NCBI RefSeq assembly: GCF_014287275.1
Contig: NZ_JACONZ010000002.1
Coordinates: 434,001-498,000, forward strand
DNA: 64,000 nucleotides
Reading direction: 5' to 3'
Origin: Anaerofilum hominis
GTDB taxonomy: Bacteria; Bacillota; Clostridia; Oscillospirales; Ruminococcaceae
The translations under genes were made by a program, and so were the position numbers. Under the pieces are notes generated by a model. The model did not search any database, was not told the origin of the DNA, and saw only the letters and a list, made by a program, of their open reading frames with translations. How positions within the stretch are numbered: the stretch's first letter is position 1; the number at the start of each line of letters is the position of its first letter. This document shows positions 45,770 through 53,446 of the stretch, in pieces.

Positions 45770-46440
45770 GAACGCCTGCCTTGCCAGGATCGCCGAAGCT
45801 TTGGCACCGGCCTGCCGCATGTCGGCGGGGCAGAATGGCCGGACGGGAAGCGCAGCTCGGACTCGGGCACGGACGCCTGCTTTGTCCCGGACCGGCGGAG
45901 CTTTGGCACCGGCCCGCTGTGTGTCGACGGGGGCAGAATGGCTGAGCGGGAAATGCGGCACGGGCGTGGGCACGAACGCCTGCCTTGCCAGGATCGCCGA
46001 AGCTTTGGCACCGACCCGCCGCATGTCGGCGGGGCAGAATGGCCGGACGGGAAACGCGGCACGGGCGCGGATACGAATGCCTGCTTTGACAGGACCGCCG
46101 AAGCTTTGGCACCGGCCCGCCGCGCGTCGGCGGGCACAGGGCGGCCGGGCGGGAGGCACAGCCCGGGCGCGGGCGCCTGCTTTGTCCCGGACGGGCGGAA
46201 CTTTCGCGCCGGACCGCCGAAGCTTTAGCACCGGCCCGCCGCGTGTCGGCGGGGACAGGGCAGCCGGGCGGGAAGCGCAGCCCGAGCGCGGACACGAGTA
46301 CCTGCTTTATCCCGGCCCGCCGAAGCTTTCACACCGGCCCGCCGCGCGTCGGCCCGCCGAAGCTTTCACACCGGCCCGCCGCGCGTCGGCTCGACGGAGC
46401 TTTCGCACCGGGCCGCTGCATGTCGGCGGGGGACAGGGCG
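45770..46440. repeat. Degenerate tandem array of about 102-bp units with an internal palindrome
   Basis: The anchor AGCTTTGG or a variant recurs at 45797, 45899, 46001, 46102, 46199, 46221, 46324, 46361 and 46398. Spacing is 102, 102, 101 and 97 bp at first, then irregular, with a 37-bp sub-repeat at the end. Most units contain CCCGCCG-CATGT-CGGCGGG (7-bp stem) and a GGGCGGGAA-type stretch. Because 102 is a multiple of 3, long frames stay open across it and run into the next gene, but the residues are Ala/Arg/Pro-rich and no start signal is seen. It follows tsaD. Confidence 0.75.
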
Positions 46441-46526
46441 ACAGGGCGGAAAACATGGTCCGGCTGGTCCTTGGCGGCCAAGTGCGCCGGCTTTTGAAAA
46501 AAACGGACGCAGAGGCGGAGGAAAAA

Positions 46527-47165
46527 ATGAAAAACGACAGGGTAAAAATAAGAAGAAAATCTTCCGACGGCGGGCGGAAGATCTGGCGGGCGGTCCTGCC
46601 GGCTGTTTACGGCGCCGCGCTGGCGATCTGCCTGATCTGCGACCTCGCGACGGGCGGCGGCCTCTCCTGGTTCTGGATCGTGCTTTGTTCTCTGATGCTG
46701 GCCTTTTCCGTGTTTCACCTTCCCTTTCTGCTGAAAAAACACCGGCTGCTGCCGGCCGCCCTTGCGGCGACCCTGTCCCTGTTGCTGCTGCTCGCCGCCT
46801 GCGAGGCAGTCACAGGGGGCGGATGGCTGCGGCCTTACGGTCTGCCCATCGCCGCCTATCCGCTGGCCTTTGTCTGGGCGATGCTGCTGGTGACGCGGCT
46901 GCGCGGGCTGAACTGGTTTTTCCGCTCCGCGCTGCTCTCGCTGCTGGCGGGCGCGCTCACCCTCACGATGAACGCCTGGGTGGGGGCGGTGCTGGCAGGG
47001 GGGCCGGGCCGTTTTGCAGAATTTTTCTTTTCCCAGTTCGGCCCCTGCGGCACCGGCAGTTTTGTCAACGCGCTTGCGGCGGCCTGCTTTTTCCTCTATT
47101 TTGTGCTGGGCACGGCGCTGGGCGCCGCCACGGCCGTGCGCGCCCGTGTTGTACACAGGCCCTGA
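46527..47165 (+). CDS. Integral membrane protein of unknown function
   Basis: A 212-residue protein with a short basic N-terminus (MKNDRVKIRRK) and about six membrane segments between residues 22 and 205. It is Leu/Ala-rich with no catalytic motif. The phrase DLATGGGLSWFWIVLCSLML around residue 42 resembles the membrane part of small clostridial proteins of the DUF6320 type; that likeness is from memory and weak. ATG 46527 is preferred because GGAGG lies about six bases upstream and the frame before it runs through the repeat array. It lies about 800 bp after tsaD and has its own terminator. Confidence 0.7.
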   Translation: MKNDRVKIRRKSSDGGRKIWRAVLPAVYGAALAICLICDLATGGGLSWFWIVLCSLMLAFSVFHLPFLLKKHRLLPAALAATLSLLLLLAACEAVTGGGWLRPYGLPIAAYPLAFVWAMLLVTRLRGLNWFFRSALLSLLAGALTLTMNAWVGAVLAGGPGRFAEFFFSQFGPCGTGSFVNALAAACFFLYFVLGTALGAATAVRARVVHRP

Positions 47166-47395
47166 GAGGGGCCCTCTGCCGCAAGTGGGAAGCGGGCTGA
47201 AAGACGGCTGGCGGGGGAACAGCATCCCGCCGTGCCGGGAGCTCGGCGGCGGCCCGGCCCCCACCACGGCTCCCACAGCGCCGTACAGGGCCCTCTGCCC
47301 ACACGCTGCCCCGCCTGTTTTGGTCCCGGCGGCAGCCCATACAGCGCTGCGGCAGGCAGGCCCCGTATCGCAGCGGACTGCCCGCCTGCACAGGG

Positions 47396-47422
47396 TCCCC
47401 CGGTTTTGGCCGGGGGATCTTT
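47396..47422 (+). terminator. Probable terminator of the membrane protein gene
   Basis: Stem TCCCCCGG / CCGGGGGA with a short loop followed by TCTTTT, about 230 bp after the stop codon. Confidence 0.65.
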
Positions 47423-47563
47423 TGCTGCCGGGGCCGCGCGCAAAAATGCATTCCGCCGCCCCGGCGCAAAAAGGGCGGGGCAGGGCGCGCGTTAAGTTTT
47501 TGTAAAGATTTCAAAAGAGGCGTTTGTCATAGCAAAATCATGGGTTTTTGGATGCTTTGTATA
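47423..47563. other. Upstream region of pckG
   Basis: GC-rich, then AT-rich from about 47490. No gene; the pckG promoter follows directly. Confidence 0.4.
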
Positions 47564-47592
47564 TTGCTAAATATTTAACGCTGTGCTACAAT
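47564..47592 (+). promoter_or_regulatory. Promoter of pckG
   Basis: TTGCTA (47564-47569), 17-bp spacer and TACAAT (47587-47592), preceded by TGC as an extended -10. Confidence 0.7.
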
Positions 47593-47676
47593 AAATCTGA
47601 TTTCGGATTTTGTTGGAAGCGAGTCCAGAATCAAAAGGATGTTCGATATTTTATAGAGAAAGGTGAGTTATGTCTT

Positions 47677-49464
47677 ATGAGTAGTTTAACCTCCAACCAG
47701 CATGTGCTGGACTGGGTCAAAGAGATGGAAGACCTCATGACCCCGGACAAGACCATCTGGATCGACGGCTCTGAAGGCCAGCTGCGCGCCCTGCGCGAAG
47801 AGGCGTTCAAGACCGGCGAGCTGACCGAGCTGAACCAGGAGAAGCTCCCCGGCTGCGTACTGCACCACACCGCGAAGAACGACGTCGCCCGTGTGGAGGA
47901 CCGCACTTTTATCTGCACCTCCAACAAGGCGGACGACTGCGCCATGATCAACTGGATGGAGCCGACCGCGATGAAAGCCAAGCTGACCCCGCTGTACAAG
48001 GGCGTCATGAAAGGCCGCACCATGTATGTCATCCCCTACTGCATGGGCCCTGTCGGCAGCCCCTTCTCCAAGGTGGGCATCGAGGTCACTGACTCCATCT
48101 ACGTCGTGCTGAACATGGACATCATGACCCGCATCGGCATCAAGGCCCTGCGCCAGCTGGGCGATTCCAACGATTTCGTCCGCGGCCAGCACGCCCGCGC
48201 CGACATCGACGCCGAGAACCGCTACATCGTCCACTTCCCCGAGGACAATGCCATCTGGTCGATCAACTCCGGCTACGGCGGCAACGTCCTGCTGGGCAAA
48301 AAGTGCTTCGCGCTGCGCATCGCCTGCTATCAGGGCTACAAAGAGGGCTGGATGGCCGAGCATATGCTGATCCTGGGCGTCGAGGACCCCAGCGGCCACG
48401 TGGACTACGTCACCGCCGCTTTCCCCTCCGCCTGCGGCAAGACCAACCTGGCCATGCTGATCCCGCCCGAGATCTATGCCAAGAAAGGCTATAAGGTTTG
48501 GACCGTCGGCGATGATATCGCCTGGATGCACGTGGGCGCGGACGGCCGCCTCTACGCCATCAACCCCGAGAACGGCTTCTTCGGCGTCGCCCCCGGCACC
48601 AACGAAAAATCCAACCCCAACGCGCTGGCCACCACCCGGCAGGGCACCATCTTCACCAACGTGGCGCACAACCTGACCGACAACACCGTGTGGTGGGAGG
48701 GCCTGGACAAGAACCCGCCCGAGGACGCGCAGGAATGGACCGGCCTGGCTGTCGACGGCAAGGAGTACGTAGCGGGCGGCGGCAAGCTGGCGCATCCCAA
48801 CAGCCGCTTCACCGCCCCTGCCACCGGCTGCCCCTGCCTGTCCAAAGAGTTCAACAATCCGGACGGCGTGCCTGTGACCGCGATGGTCTTTGGCGGCCGC
48901 CGCGCCAAGACCGCCCCGCTGGTGTACCAGAGCTTCAGCTGGAACCACGGCGTGTATGTGGGCTCGTCGATGGCTTCTGAGACCACCGCCGCCGCCGCCG
49001 GCGCCGTGGGCGTGGTCCGCCGCGACCCGATGGCCATGCGTCCGTTCTTTGGCTACAATGTGGGCGATTACTTTGCGCACTGGCTGGACATGGGCAAAAA
49101 GCTGGGCGACAAGGCCCCCAAGATCTTCCACGTCAACTGGTTCCGCACCGATGACGAGGGCCACTTCATCTGGCCGGGCTTCGGCGACAACATGCGCGTG
49201 CTGATGTGGATCCTCAACCGCTGCAAGGGCGAGGTCGACGCGGTCGAGACCGCGATCGGCTATCTGCCCCACGCCGAGGACATCGACATCACCGATCTGA
49301 ACGGCGTCACCCTTGACACGGTCAAGAACCTGCTGAACGTCGACAAGGACCTGTGGCTGGAAGACGCCAAGGGCGTCGAGGAGCTCTATGACCAGATCGG
49401 CGACCATGTGCCCGCCGAGCTGCGCGCTGAGCTGAACGCACTCAAGGACCGTCTCTCCAAATAA
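47677..49464 (+). CDS. pckG: Phosphoenolpyruvate carboxykinase (GTP)
   Basis: A 595-residue protein of the GTP-dependent family. It interconverts oxaloacetate and PEP; in anaerobes it often runs toward oxaloacetate to feed malate/fumarate. Visible: GRTMYVIPYCMGPVGSP (about residue 112), the P-loop AAFPSACGKTNLAML (about 247), the DDIAW metal site (about 275), the hallmark FSWNHGVYVGS (about 420) and a nucleotide-binding FFGYNVGDYFAHW (about 455). ATG 47677 was chosen because AAAGGTGAG lies nine bases upstream; an ATG at 47670 opens only a four-codon frame. The fumarase genes in this window belong to the same route. Confidence 0.97.
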   Translation: MSSLTSNQHVLDWVKEMEDLMTPDKTIWIDGSEGQLRALREEAFKTGELTELNQEKLPGCVLHHTAKNDVARVEDRTFICTSNKADDCAMINWMEPTAMKAKLTPLYKGVMKGRTMYVIPYCMGPVGSPFSKVGIEVTDSIYVVLNMDIMTRIGIKALRQLGDSNDFVRGQHARADIDAENRYIVHFPEDNAIWSINSGYGGNVLLGKKCFALRIACYQGYKEGWMAEHMLILGVEDPSGHVDYVTAAFPSACGKTNLAMLIPPEIYAKKGYKVWTVGDDIAWMHVGADGRLYAINPENGFFGVAPGTNEKSNPNALATTRQGTIFTNVAHNLTDNTVWWEGLDKNPPEDAQEWTGLAVDGKEYVAGGGKLAHPNSRFTAPATGCPCLSKEFNNPDGVPVTAMVFGGRRAKTAPLVYQSFSWNHGVYVGSSMASETTAAAAGAVGVVRRDPMAMRPFFGYNVGDYFAHWLDMGKKLGDKAPKIFHVNWFRTDDEGHFIWPGFGDNMRVLMWILNRCKGEVDAVETAIGYLPHAEDIDITDLNGVTLDTVKNLLNVDKDLWLEDAKGVEELYDQIGDHVPAELRAELNALKDRLSK

Positions 49465-49491
49465 ACACACCTTTCTCTTTCTATAAATATT

Positions 49492-49531
49492 GCGGACTGC
49501 CGCGCGAAGACACGCGGCAGTCCGCTTTTTT
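49492..49531 (+). terminator. Terminator of pckG
   Basis: A 13-bp stem (GCGGACTGCCGCG and its complement) followed by TTTTTTAT. Confidence 0.9.
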
Positions 49532-49820
49532 ATGTTTTGGCCCCCGCGGGCGGTCCGCGGGGGAGAAACGGCAGCCCTGCCGCCGGGGGCGAGGCGGGCG
49601 CAGCTTTCCCGCCGCGGCCCCCGGCAGGGGACCGGCATTCTATCCTGAAGCACCTATTCGTCCATATCCTGCTTTCCCGCCGCGGCCTGCAGGGGAGGAC
49701 CGGCGGCGCAGAGCCGTGCGCGGGCCGTGGAAAAAGACCGCCAAAGGCCTGCCGGGGCGGCCCTGTGCCCGGGCAGCGGAAACGGCTGTAAAAAAGGCGC
49801 AAAAATAATTCGGCAGGCCC
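49532..49820. other. Intergenic region between pckG and the PadR gene
   Basis: About 290 bp of GC-rich sequence with several G/C-rich inverted segments (CCCCGCGGGCGG and similar). No gene was recognised. Confidence 0.4.
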
Positions 49821-49849
49821 TTGACATATATAGATATTCGATATATAAT
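49821..49849 (+). promoter_or_regulatory. Consensus promoter of the PadR operon
   Basis: TTGACA (49821-49826), exactly 17 bp, TATAAT (49844-49849). Both boxes are perfect consensus, so tight repression is to be expected. Confidence 0.88.
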
Positions 49850-49879
49850 CGGAAACAATAAATATAGAATATCTATATA
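49827..49879 (+). promoter_or_regulatory. Inverted-repeat operator, probably for the PadR protein
   Basis: TATATAGATATTC (49827-49839) inside the promoter spacer is the exact inverse complement of GAATATCTATATA (49867-49879), just before the ribosome site. Two more ATAT half-sites lie between. Such ATAT-rich dyads are typical PadR operators, so autorepression is likely. Confidence 0.75.
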
Positions 49880-49899
49880 TTAATCAGGAGGGATGAAAG

Positions 49900-50274
49900 A
49901 TGGCGAACAGCAGGGGTCTGCTGCCCGGTTCCGCGGGCATGCTGCTGCTGCAGCTGCTGAGCGAGGGGGATCTGTACGGCTATCAGATGACGGAAGAACT
50001 GCGCCGCCGCTCCGACGACACGTTTGTGATGAAAGCGGGCACACTGTACCCGATCCTGCACGGGCTGGAGCAGGAGGGCAAGGTGGAGAGCTACGAGCGG
50101 CAAAGCGAGGGCGGCGCCCCGGGCAAACCGCGCCGCTATTACCATATCACCCGCACCGGCCGGGCGGCGCTGCGCCAGCAGCGCAGCGAGTGGGAGCGCC
50201 TTTCGGGGGCGGTGAACGCGGTGCTGGGCAAGGCTTTTCTGACCTGCCCCGCGCTGGAAAGGGGGCGGGCCTGA
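49900..50274 (+). CDS. PadR-family transcriptional regulator
   Basis: A 124-residue protein with the PadR winged helix: LQLLSEGDLYGYQMTEEL (about residues 17-34), the wing-region TLYPILHGLEQEGKVES (about 48-64) and YYHITRTGRAALR (about 80-92). It is a cytoplasmic repressor, and its own operator seems to overlap its promoter. The ATG overlaps nothing upstream; GGAGGG is about nine bases away. Its stop overlaps the following membrane gene by one base. PadR-HAAS pairs are a known arrangement in which the membrane protein is the regulated partner. Confidence 0.93.
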   Translation: MANSRGLLPGSAGMLLLQLLSEGDLYGYQMTEELRRRSDDTFVMKAGTLYPILHGLEQEGKVESYERQSEGGAPGKPRRYYHITRTGRAALRQQRSEWERLSGAVNAVLGKAFLTCPALERGRA

Positions 50275-51728
50275 TGCTGCCGGAGACACTGCAACAATGG
50301 TTGGAACAGGCGCTTGCCCAGCTGCGATGCCGGCGCGCCGAGGCCTCGGTGCGGGCCGAACTGGAAGCCCATCTCAGCGAACAGTACGGCGCGCTGCTGG
50401 CGCGGGGGCTGCCCGCGGAGGAAGCGGCAGCCGCGGCTGCCCGCGAGATGGGGGACCCGGTGCTGGTGGGCGGCGGGCTGGACCGGGTGCACCGCCCCCG
50501 CCCTGCCTGGGGACAGGTCGCGGCGGTGGGCGCGCTGCTGCTGGCAGGCGCGCTGCTGCGCTGCGCTGTCGACCGGGAGGCTGCAGGCGCGGCGGTCAAC
50601 AGCGCCGCTGCGTGGCTGGTGGTGCCCAAAGGGTTTTGGGGCGTACTGCTGGCGGTGGCCCCCGCGCTTCTGCTGCTGGTGCTGGCGGCGCGCTTTTTTG
50701 ACATCACGCTGCTGGAGCGGCACACGGGCAAGCTGTACGCGGTGTTCTGCGTCCTCGCCGTTGTGTGCTTCACTGCGGGTGCGCGGGTCGGCGGCCGCTT
50801 TTATTACGGCGCGCCGCTGGCGCTGCTGTTTTTGCCGCTTTACGCAGCGCTGCTCTACCGCCAGCGGGGCAAGGGCATACAGGGCCTGCTGACAGGCTGT
50901 TTTGGAGCGGCGCCGGGTCTGGCGGTCTGCCTGCTGACGCCGCACCTGGAGATGACGGTCCTGCTGGGGCTTTGCTGTCTGGCAGTCTGCCTGTGGTGCT
51001 GCGCCAAAAACTGGTTCGGCTTGGGGGCGCGGGCCAGCGCCGCGGCGGTGCTGGCAGGCGCTGCGCTGGCCGCTGTGGCGCTGGGGATCCTCATTTTGAA
51101 CGGCGGTACCCTGCAGTACTATTTCGGCCGCCTGCAGGCCGCGATGGACCCGGCCAGCGACCCCATGGGGCGCGGGTATCTGCCGCTTTATGTCGACCTG
51201 ATGCACCGGGCCAGCGTGCCGCTGGGACAGGGGCTGGACCCGGCGGCGCTGGCGGCGGGCGATGTGCAGTATCCCGCCGGGTTCGTCTTTTCCAGCGTTT
51301 TTGTGCGGGACGGCTACCAGCTCAGCTACCTTGCGTGGCGGCTGGGCGTCCTGCCCGCCGCCCTGCTGGCGCTGGCCGTCACGGCAGTGCTGGCGCTGCT
51401 CTGGCGCGCCGCGCTGCGCACCCATAACGCGCTGGGCCGCATGCTCGGCATCGGCTGCGCCGCGCTGCTCAGCGGCCAATACGCCCTCAACCTGCTGCTC
51501 AACTGCGGGCTGCCGGTCTCAGGCGGTTTTCTGGCTTTTGCGGGCAGCGGCGGGGCGATGCTCTGTGCGCAGGCCCTGCTGGCCGGGCTGATGCTGTCGG
51601 CTTTCCGTCTGGACCCGGTCGTCGGTGATCCTGCCCTGCGGCGGCCCGCGGTCCCGGCGCCGCCCCTGCCGGAGGGGGCGCGGGTGGCTTACCGGGACGG
51701 GGTGCTCTCGATCCGGTTTCGCCGCTGA
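50274..51728 (+). CDS. HAAS-type permease-prefix domain fused to an FtsW/RodA-like membrane domain
   Basis: A 484-residue protein. Residues 1-65 form a soluble helical HAAS/permease-prefix domain (ELEAHLSEQYGALLARGLPA...AAAREMGDP). About ten membrane segments follow. The C-terminal portion resembles FtsW/RodA: FVFSSVFVRDGYQLSYLAWR near residue 341, then LLNCGLPVSGGFLAFAGSGG (about 410), which parallels the LPxxGxxLPFxSxGG loop. Canonical SEDS residues are only partly kept, so polymerase activity is uncertain. It is translationally coupled to the PadR gene. A function in envelope stress or growth control is possible but not shown by sequence. Confidence 0.82.
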   Translation: MLPETLQQWLEQALAQLRCRRAEASVRAELEAHLSEQYGALLARGLPAEEAAAAAAREMGDPVLVGGGLDRVHRPRPAWGQVAAVGALLLAGALLRCAVDREAAGAAVNSAAAWLVVPKGFWGVLLAVAPALLLLVLAARFFDITLLERHTGKLYAVFCVLAVVCFTAGARVGGRFYYGAPLALLFLPLYAALLYRQRGKGIQGLLTGCFGAAPGLAVCLLTPHLEMTVLLGLCCLAVCLWCCAKNWFGLGARASAAAVLAGAALAAVALGILILNGGTLQYYFGRLQAAMDPASDPMGRGYLPLYVDLMHRASVPLGQGLDPAALAAGDVQYPAGFVFSSVFVRDGYQLSYLAWRLGVLPAALLALAVTAVLALLWRAALRTHNALGRMLGIGCAALLSGQYALNLLLNCGLPVSGGFLAFAGSGGAMLCAQALLAGLMLSAFRLDPVVGDPALRRPAVPAPPLPEGARVAYRDGVLSIRFRR

Positions 51729-51746
51729 AGAACAATTGTTTTTCTC

Positions 51747-51775
51747 TGGACACACCTCCCAAGGGGTTATATAAT
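51747..51775 (+). promoter_or_regulatory. Promoter of the first M20 amidohydrolase gene
   Basis: TGGACA (51747-51752), 17-bp spacer and TATAAT (51770-51775). Confidence 0.75.
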
Positions 51776-51836
51776 AGAGATAACGAATCTCGCGCGGGGC
51801 AAAAACGCCGCGCGCCTATCATGGGAGGGCATACAT

Positions 51837-53192
51837 ATGGACAGGATCGAACAAAAGATCTGCGAGATCATCGACAGCAAAAAAGAGGAGATCATGGCCT
51901 TTGGCCGGGACATCTTCTGCCACGCGGAGCTGGGGTTCAAGGAGACGCGGACCAGCGGCAAGTTCGTCGAGGAGATGAAAAAGCTGGGGATGGACGCCGA
52001 GACCGGCCTTGCGATCACCGGCGTGAAGAGCTACCTCAAGCCCAAGGGATCCACTGAGGGGCCGACCCTTGCGGTGATCGGCGAGATGGACGCGCTGCCC
52101 ATCCCCAACCATCCCGACGCGTGGTCTGAGACCGGGGCTTCCCACTGCTGCGGCCACAACGCGCAGCTGACCGGCGTGGTGGGCGCAGCGATGGCGCTGG
52201 CCGACCCCGAGGTGGCGGCGGCCATGGGCGGCAACATCTGCTTTATGGCCGCGCCCGCGGAGGAATATGTGGACGTGGAGTACCGCGCCGGCCTGATGAA
52301 AGAGGGCAAGCTGCGCTACGGCGGCGGCAAATGCGAGCTGATCCGGGTGGGCGCGTTTGACGATGTGGACATCGCGCTGGGCCATCACAGCATGCCGGGC
52401 ATGGACTTTGGCCTTTACAACGGCAGCAGCAACGGCTTTGTCAACAAGACCGTCACCTTTACCGGCCGTTCGGCCCACGCCGCGGCTGCGCCCCATGAGG
52501 GTGTGGACGCGCTGAACGCCGCCACCGCCGCCCTGGTGAACATCGCCCTGCAGCAGGAGAGTTTCCGCGACGAGGACACCATCCGCGTACACGGTTTTGT
52601 CTCCGAGGGCGGCACCGCCATCAACGTCATCGCGGACCATGTCACCATGCAGTACTCGGTGCGCGGCAAAACGCCCGAGGCTTACCGGGACGCCTCGCTG
52701 AAAGTGGACCGCTCGCTGAAAGCGGCCGCCATGGCCACCGGCTGCGGCGTCACCATCGAGACCCTGCCGGGCTATATGTCCGGCGTGCCCAACAACCACA
52801 CCGAGGTGCTGGACAGCGTGCTTAAGGACCTGACCGATGAGAAGTACAACAAGCGGTTTGACATGGGCCCCGAGATGCACATGACCGGTTCGGACGATTT
52901 CGGCGACGTGGCCACCCTGATGCCGCTGGTGCATTTCTACAGCGGCGGCTACACCGGCAGCCTGCACAACCCCGACGTCCGGGTCACCGACGAGTATCTG
53001 GCCTATGTGGTCACCGCCAAGATCTTCGCGCTGACCGCCTACCGCCTGATGAAAGACGGCGCCGCTGCGGCAAAGGAGAACATCGCCGACTACAAGCCGG
53101 TGATGAGCAAGGACGAGTACATCGCTTTCATGGAGAGCATGCTCACCACCGAAGAGGTCGCGCCGACCCCGCTGCCCATCGTCGGCAAGTGA
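51837..53192 (+). CDS. M20-family amidohydrolase/aminoacylase, copy 1
   Basis: A 451-residue cytoplasmic metallopeptidase of the M20D type (AbgB/HipO relatives), which removes acyl groups from amino acids or splits small amides. Metal-site stretches: IGEMDALPIPN (about residue 81), SHCCGHNAQLTG (about 103), AAPAEEYVDVEY with the Glu-Glu pair (about 143), a His in LGHHSMPG (about 184) and TGSDDFGDV (about 360). CGHN instead of CGHD is shared with AbgB. GGGAGG precedes the ATG. A near-identical second copy with its own promoter follows, showing gene duplication. The substrate is unknown. Confidence 0.9.
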   Translation: MDRIEQKICEIIDSKKEEIMAFGRDIFCHAELGFKETRTSGKFVEEMKKLGMDAETGLAITGVKSYLKPKGSTEGPTLAVIGEMDALPIPNHPDAWSETGASHCCGHNAQLTGVVGAAMALADPEVAAAMGGNICFMAAPAEEYVDVEYRAGLMKEGKLRYGGGKCELIRVGAFDDVDIALGHHSMPGMDFGLYNGSSNGFVNKTVTFTGRSAHAAAAPHEGVDALNAATAALVNIALQQESFRDEDTIRVHGFVSEGGTAINVIADHVTMQYSVRGKTPEAYRDASLKVDRSLKAAAMATGCGVTIETLPGYMSGVPNNHTEVLDSVLKDLTDEKYNKRFDMGPEMHMTGSDDFGDVATLMPLVHFYSGGYTGSLHNPDVRVTDEYLAYVVTAKIFALTAYRLMKDGAAAAKENIADYKPVMSKDEYIAFMESMLTTEEVAPTPLPIVGK

Positions 53193-53223
53193 GGCAGGCT
53201 TTGCTTTGACCAAAGGTCCCCTG

Positions 53224-53257
53224 CGGACAGCGCGTTTGACGCGCTGTCCGTTTTTTT
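53224..53257 (+). terminator. Terminator between the two M20 genes
   Basis: GGACAGCGCG / CGCGCTGTCC stem followed by GTTTTTTT. Confidence 0.9.
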
Positions 53258-53344
53258 GTGCGCGGGACAGGGGACGCCCCGCGGTGCGGCCCGCTCTTTT
53301 TGCGGAACGCCCCCGGCAGGCGGGGGGAAAACGGCGTTTTGCGC

Positions 53345-53373
53345 TGGACAATCCGCAGCAGGGGCGATATAAT
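53345..53373 (+). promoter_or_regulatory. Promoter of the second M20 gene
   Basis: TGGACA (53345-53350), 17-bp spacer and TATAAT (53368-53373): the same boxes and spacing as the promoter of copy 1. Confidence 0.75.
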
Positions 53374-53446
53374 GAGATTATTGAGATCATCCGCACTGAC
53401 GCATTGAAGCGCCAGTGGGGAAACTTATTTCGGGAGGGACAAAAAC

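Noticed and set aside
45801..46526. N-terminal extension of the membrane protein through the 102-bp repeats
   Set aside because: The residues are low-complexity Ala/Arg/Pro. A good Shine-Dalgarno site and a basic-then-hydrophobic start occur at 46527.
51837..53192. Suspected loss of metal-site residues (CGHN instead of CGHD) in the M20 enzymes
   Set aside because: CGHN is normal in AbgB-type members, and the other ligands are present.
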